From Saccoglossus kowalevskii (Eukaryota > Hemichordata > Enteropneusta > Harrimaniidae), in contig NW_003120427.1 in assembly GCF_000003605.2 (NCBI RefSeq), forward strand, positions 149,788-172,263: DNA of 22,476 nt, given 5' to 3'. The notes beneath the pieces were generated by a model. The model saw nothing but the letters and a program-made list of their open reading frames with translations, was not told where the DNA came from and did no database searches. This document shows, one piece after another, positions 21,701 through 22,476 of the stretch (its first letter is position 1; each line of letters begins with the position of its first letter). A program made the position numbers and the translations under genes.

Positions 21701-22425
21701 ACGAGTTACAGACATTAAGTTACAAAAACATCAAGTTCCAAAAGTGACCCACGCCTTTCCTATAGAAACTATGTCCACATACAGTTTTGCTTTGTGGTTT
21801 CGCAAAAGTGGGCATGGTTTCTAAAATATGGGCGGAACTTGGTGTTCATAACTCGAACAATTTAGCTTCTTGAATTGTATATCCCTCCATCACGAAATTA
21901 AGTGATGTTTGTCGGCCATGACATAATAATAATGACATTTTTACTAGTCTTCTCCGAGCTTACCTCTTTCTCAAAGATTTTAGATTCTGTCATGACAGAA
22001 AATCCTTGAAGTGGAATGGAATGTCCTCTAGATTCTAAACAGATTCTCAGATATTGAGAATATTTTGATTCTTAGGTAACTGAGAGAGCTGTTCTGTTCA
22101 GCTCTGAAAGAACTCGTTTTGCTTGGCCCTAATAATAAAAACTCGCTAGAGATAATCTCCTATTAATAGGAAGGAGAAGCAAAAGTTTGGCTGTGATAAA
22201 ATAATGCAGTGTTAGCCTAGTACATGCGTGTTTAACAAGGAGCTGAGGGTTACTTTGAATGAGATGTGTTTTGAAGAATATTTTTGATATATTGTGTATT
22301 CTGTTTTTCAGGAAACTAGCAATTCAAGCTGTTTGAAACATTTTCTCAGCTACCATGGTTTGAAATTGATTTGGAGTTGGATGGTGGATGTTGGTGGTGA
22401 ACAGTCGGAAGAAATAAAGACAAAG
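9483..22425 (+). CDS. SETD2: SETD2-like histone H3K36 methyltransferase, ten exons, partial at both ends
   Basis: Spliced coding sequence: 9483-12748, 13091-13219, 14292-14343, 14947-15023, 15889-16012, 16567-16644, 17696-17793, 18188-18332, 21188-21328, 22312-22425. All introns are GT-AG and all phases agree, giving 1408 codons without a stop. Numbering from the first codon at 9483, the order is: disordered charged region with repeats (1-1088), AWS (about 1100-1149), SET (about 1150-1275), post-SET (about 1278-1292), then a basic linker and a conserved helical segment (1324-1408). SETD2 family enzymes trimethylate H3K36 in the nucleus behind elongating RNA polymerase II. Residues expected for activity are present: GFGLR, YVGEV, NHSCDPN, FDYQF and CxCx4C. 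The combination of AWS, SET wording and the LSRLMVR segment separates SETD2 from NSD and ASH1L. The 5' exon(s), start codon, WW and SRI domains are not in view. Confidence 0.95.
10350..11081 (+). repeat. Decayed coding minisatellite copies in exon A
   Basis: About 17 diverged copies of a 12-15-residue motif with consensus N-E-P-x-x-V-N-E-x-P-x-x-S-x can be read one after another from [15 protein letters not shown] onward. Lengths vary by whole codons and the frame is never broken. The register runs directly into the homogeneous array at 11082. These look like older units that have accumulated substitutions while the reading frame was kept. Confidence 0.85.
11082..11795 (+). repeat. Homogeneous 42-bp coding minisatellite, 17 copies
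   Basis: Seventeen 42-bp units in exact register, each coding [14 protein letters not shown] (14 residues). Units 1-12 (11082-11585) appear identical at DNA level. Unit 13 has a Pro-to-Thr change, and units 14-17 carry E-to-T or E-to-G changes and a few silent ones. The period is a multiple of three and neither strand of the unit has a stop in the relevant frame, hence the long antisense frame. Each unit adds one cysteine, three Glu and no basic residue. Copy number in an assembly should be treated as provisional. Confidence 0.97.
12841..13044 (+). repeat. 40-bp tandem repeat in the intron between exons A and B
   Basis: Five full 40-bp units begin at 12841, 12881, 12921, 12961 and 13001, each starting TACAATAGGAATATATCTGA, followed by a short partial copy. 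The first one and a half units read TTTTTGACAC where the later ones read TTACTTACAC. A truncated unit precedes at about 12827. The array fills most of this 342-nt intron and ends about 45 nt before the acceptor of exon B. Confidence 0.95.
13091..13219 (+). CDS. SETD2: SETD2 exon B: first part of AWS domain
   Basis: 129-nt exon between TTTATTTTAG and a GTGAGT donor; it completes the split Arg codon of exon A and ends phase 2. It codes a basic lead-in, then MQCDC, C1108, ACGDDC and LNRLLMIE. The cysteines at 1103, 1105, 1108, 1119 and 1123 fall on the zinc-cluster positions of the AWS (associated-with-SET) domain. The [14 protein letters not shown] wording is specific to SETD2 orthologues among AWS-SET proteins. 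The AWS domain packs against SET and supports catalysis. Confidence 0.96.
13410..13616 (+). mobile_element. MITE-like element, family 1, intron B-C
   Basis: 207-bp element with terminal inverted repeats of about 30 bp: left end CTGTGGAATACTTTATTTTC, right end the reverse complement of CTGTAGAATACTTTATTTTC. It is flanked by TA on both sides, consistent with a TA target duplication. No coding capacity. Its interior matches the reverse complement of the element at 16028-16226. Confidence 0.85.
13908..14040 (+). mobile_element. MITE-like element, family 3, intron B-C
   Basis: Left end TTAAAGCACGGTGGTCGTCG, with interior TATGAGTCCCATAT and an inverted CGACACGACGAC near 14010-14022. The right end is altered by extra bases (CTGTCGTCAGCAGGTGCTT), so the boundary is approximate. 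Much shorter than the copy at 8836. Confidence 0.65.
14292..14343 (+). CDS. SETD2: SETD2 exon C: end of AWS domain
   Basis: 52-nt exon, acceptor GTTTTCAG, donor GTAGGT, ending in phase 0. It finishes the Cys codon at 1132 and reads [17 protein letters not shown], supplying the last AWS cysteines (1136, 1138, 1142) and the N-R-x-F-Q motif that leads into SET. The CPCG spelling resembles ASH1/NSD proteins, where vertebrate SETD2 from memory has CPNG; this is a minor lineage difference. Confidence 0.95.
14344..14946 (+). other. Intron C-D
   Basis: 603-nt intron, GTAGGT to TTATAG. It contains a TTTG tetranucleotide run (about 14924-14942) that forms the pyrimidine tract. No mobile element recognised. 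Confidence 0.85.
14947..15023 (+). CDS. SETD2: SETD2 exon D: start of SET domain
   Basis: 77-nt exon after a TTTG-rich tract ending TTATAG, with a GTAAGT donor, ending phase 2. It codes [17 protein letters not shown] and the ALE/CAEIP turn that follows. KGFGLR (about 1163-1168) is the S-adenosylmethionine-binding G-x-G motif at the beginning of SET. Phase 0 entry fixes the acceptor; the neighbouring AG two bases further would break the frame. Confidence 0.95.
15889..16012 (+). CDS. SETD2: SETD2 exon E: SET domain core, YVGEV motif
   Basis: 124-nt exon, acceptor CATTTTTAG, donor GTGAGA, ending phase 0. It codes [20 protein letters not shown] and, after a charged stretch, HYYFMAL. Y-x-G-E-V (1182-1186) and the YYFMAL strand are hallmark SET segments. 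The donor lies only 15 nt before an inverted-repeat element at 16028, whose reverse-oriented relative sits upstream of exon C. Confidence 0.96.
16028..16226 (-). mobile_element. MITE-like element, family 1, opposite orientation, intron E-F
   Basis: 199-bp element, near-identical by eye to the reverse complement of 13410-13616, including the interior block around TTTTGATGAGTTTAATGTG. The left flank is TA; the right flank reads TT where TA would be expected, so the duplication is imperfect. It starts 15 nt after the donor of exon E. Confidence 0.85.
16243..16449 (+). mobile_element. MITE-like element, family 2, intron E-F
   Basis: 207-bp element directly after the family 1 copy. Terminal inverted repeats of about 40 bp: left CTGTAAAATGTC, then TTCACTGGGTTTAAATT; right end, reverse complemented, CTGTAAAGGGG, then TTCACTGGGTTTTAAATT. 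Flanked by TA on both sides. The CTGTRRA termini resemble family 1, so the two may share a transposase source. Confidence 0.8.
16567..16644 (+). CDS. SETD2: SETD2 exon F: SET domain catalytic NHSC motif
   Basis: 78-nt exon (26 codons), phase 0 at both ends, acceptor TTTTTTATAG, donor GTGAGA. It codes IIDATKKGN, then [16 protein letters not shown]1231-H1232-S-C1234 is the cofactor-binding pseudoknot motif of SET enzymes, and C1238 is the cysteine that joins the post-SET zinc site. All expected residues are intact. Confidence 0.97.
16766..16931 (+). mobile_element. MITE-like element, family 3, intron F-G
   Basis: About 164 bp with inverted ends TTAAAGCGGGAGGGTCGTC and, reverse complemented, TTAAAGCGGGGAAGTCGTCC; the symmetry continues through TGCGCA-CATGCG. 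ATCT lies outside both ends and may be a 4-bp target duplication. GC content is clearly above the surrounding intron. Confidence 0.8.
17272..17413 (+). mobile_element. MITE-like remnant, family 2-like ends, intron F-G
   Basis: 142 bp between TA dinucleotides, beginning CTGTAAATGCAT and ending in the reverse complement of CTGTAAAACCAT. The interior has no clear inverted symmetry beyond the ends. It is probably a diverged or short relative of the neighbouring elements. Confidence 0.55.
17696..17793 (+). CDS. SETD2: SETD2 exon G: SET domain C-terminal part
   Basis: 98-nt exon, acceptor TTTGATTTCTCAG, donor GTAAGA, ending phase 2. It codes [20 protein letters not shown] followed by [13 protein letters not shown]. 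The catalytic tyrosine of the F-D-Y-Q motif is at 1269. The wording matches the SETD2 family closely, including Q-F-x-R-Y-G just before the post-SET domain. Confidence 0.97.
17896..17936 (-). mobile_element. Fragment of family 1 element, intron G-H
   Basis: About 40 bp reading AAAATTAATTCCAGCTCAAA and then TAAAGTATTTGACTGTA. It matches the right end of the copy at 16028-16226 with a few changes. The rest of the element is not recognisable. Confidence 0.6.
18188..18332 (+). CDS. SETD2: SETD2 exon H: post-SET domain and basic tail
   Basis: 145-nt exon, acceptor TTATTATTCCAG, strong donor CT|GTAAGT, ending phase 0. It codes [19 protein letters not shown], the post-SET C-x-C-x4-C zinc motif (1281, 1283, 1288), then a lysine-rich stretch ([13 protein letters not shown]). 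Reading past the donor meets a stop within 20 nt, so the donor must be used for full-length protein. The following intron contains the large minisatellite. Confidence 0.96.
18390..20886 (+). repeat. 2.5-kb intronic minisatellite, about 60 copies of a 38-42-bp unit
   Basis: Tandem units built around CACTAGTGGGTTGACC and ATTACAAACTGTGGGATTTG. Unit length varies from about 38 to 42 bp by loss of GTG or of one G. Divergence is greatest at the right end (20575-20886), where CACTAGTG becomes CACTTGTG or CAATTGTG. Variant units recur in blocks: a four-unit block of about 166 bp is repeated from about 20050, 20216 and 20383. A rare CACTTGTG / GATTTGAG pair recurs about 780 bp apart (near 19095 and 19870). 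It lies between exons H and I; the open frames inside it are by-products of the repeat. Confidence 0.97.
21188..21328 (+). CDS. SETD2: SETD2 exon I: conserved post-catalytic helical segment, first part
   Basis: 141-nt exon, acceptor ATCTTGTTACAG, donor CAG|GTATTA, phase 0 at both ends. It codes an acidic stretch, then [17 protein letters not shown] and LLKILQ. The LSRLMVRxET wording is found in SETD2 C-terminal to post-SET and marks the start of its TFIIS N-terminal-like helical region. This supports that the exon belongs to the same gene despite the 2.85-kb intron. Confidence 0.9.
21329..22311 (+). other. Intron I-J
   Basis: 983-nt intron, GTATTA to TTTTTCAG. No open frame of note and no clear repeat; a small palindrome-like CCTATTAATAGG occurs near 22159. 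Confidence 0.8.
22312..22425 (+). CDS. SETD2: SETD2 exon J: helical segment, second part
   Basis: 114-nt exon, acceptor TTCTGTTTTTCAG, donor AAG|GTAGTT, phase 0 at both ends. It codes [20 protein letters not shown] followed by WSWM and an acidic end. C-L-K-x-F-L-x-x-H-G-L-x-L-[LI]-W matches the SETD2 helical repeat region from family knowledge. The donor is weaker than the others. Without it the frame runs ten more codons to a stop, which would delete the WW and SRI domains, so I take the splice as real. Confidence 0.87.
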
Positions 22426-22476
22426 GTAGTTAGATTTCTCAAGATTTGGGTCCCCTAAAATTACTGTTGTAATCTG

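Overview
The window is animal nuclear DNA: AT-rich, with a plus-strand gene split by consensus GT-AG introns and many short inverted-repeat elements in the introns. The gene is an orthologue of SETD2, the histone H3 lysine-36 trimethyltransferase. Its AWS, SET, post-SET and following domains can be read exon by exon. Exon reading, element types and base composition suggest a non-vertebrate metazoan, perhaps a marine invertebrate such as a hemichordate or mollusc. The species cannot be fixed from the sequence.

Layout. Positions 1-9482 hold no gene I can name. This stretch is AT-rich and contains several fold-back or MITE-like elements (about 3664-3808, 4818-5098, 5370-5531 and 8836-9113). It also holds a few low-confidence exon candidates: a hydrophobic plus-strand one at 1659-1903, a minus-strand cysteine-rich ORF near 5690-6042, and a minus-strand AT-hook-like one at 6958-7271. 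From 9483 to 22425 there are ten SETD2 coding exons, 4224 nt or 1408 codons in total, all with compatible splice phases. The first is a 3.27 kb exon coding a disordered, charged N-terminal region. The next seven encode AWS, SET and post-SET. The last two encode the conserved helical segment downstream of the SET domain. The 5' end of the gene and its C-terminus (WW and SRI domains in known orthologues) are not seen; the gene runs off the right edge.

The most striking property is repetition. Three tandem arrays with near-equal period lie in or between exons of this one gene. One is a 42-bp coding minisatellite in exon A (17 copies in perfect register, the first 12 identical in DNA, preceded by about 17 decayed copies). 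The second is a 40-bp array in the next intron. The third is an array of about 2.5 kb with a 38-42-bp unit in the intron after the post-SET exon. The introns also carry MITE-like families. Two near-identical copies of one family lie in opposite orientation on either side of exons C, D and E, an arrangement that could pair in the pre-mRNA.

No bacterial-type system, CRISPR array, rRNA or tRNA gene was recognised.
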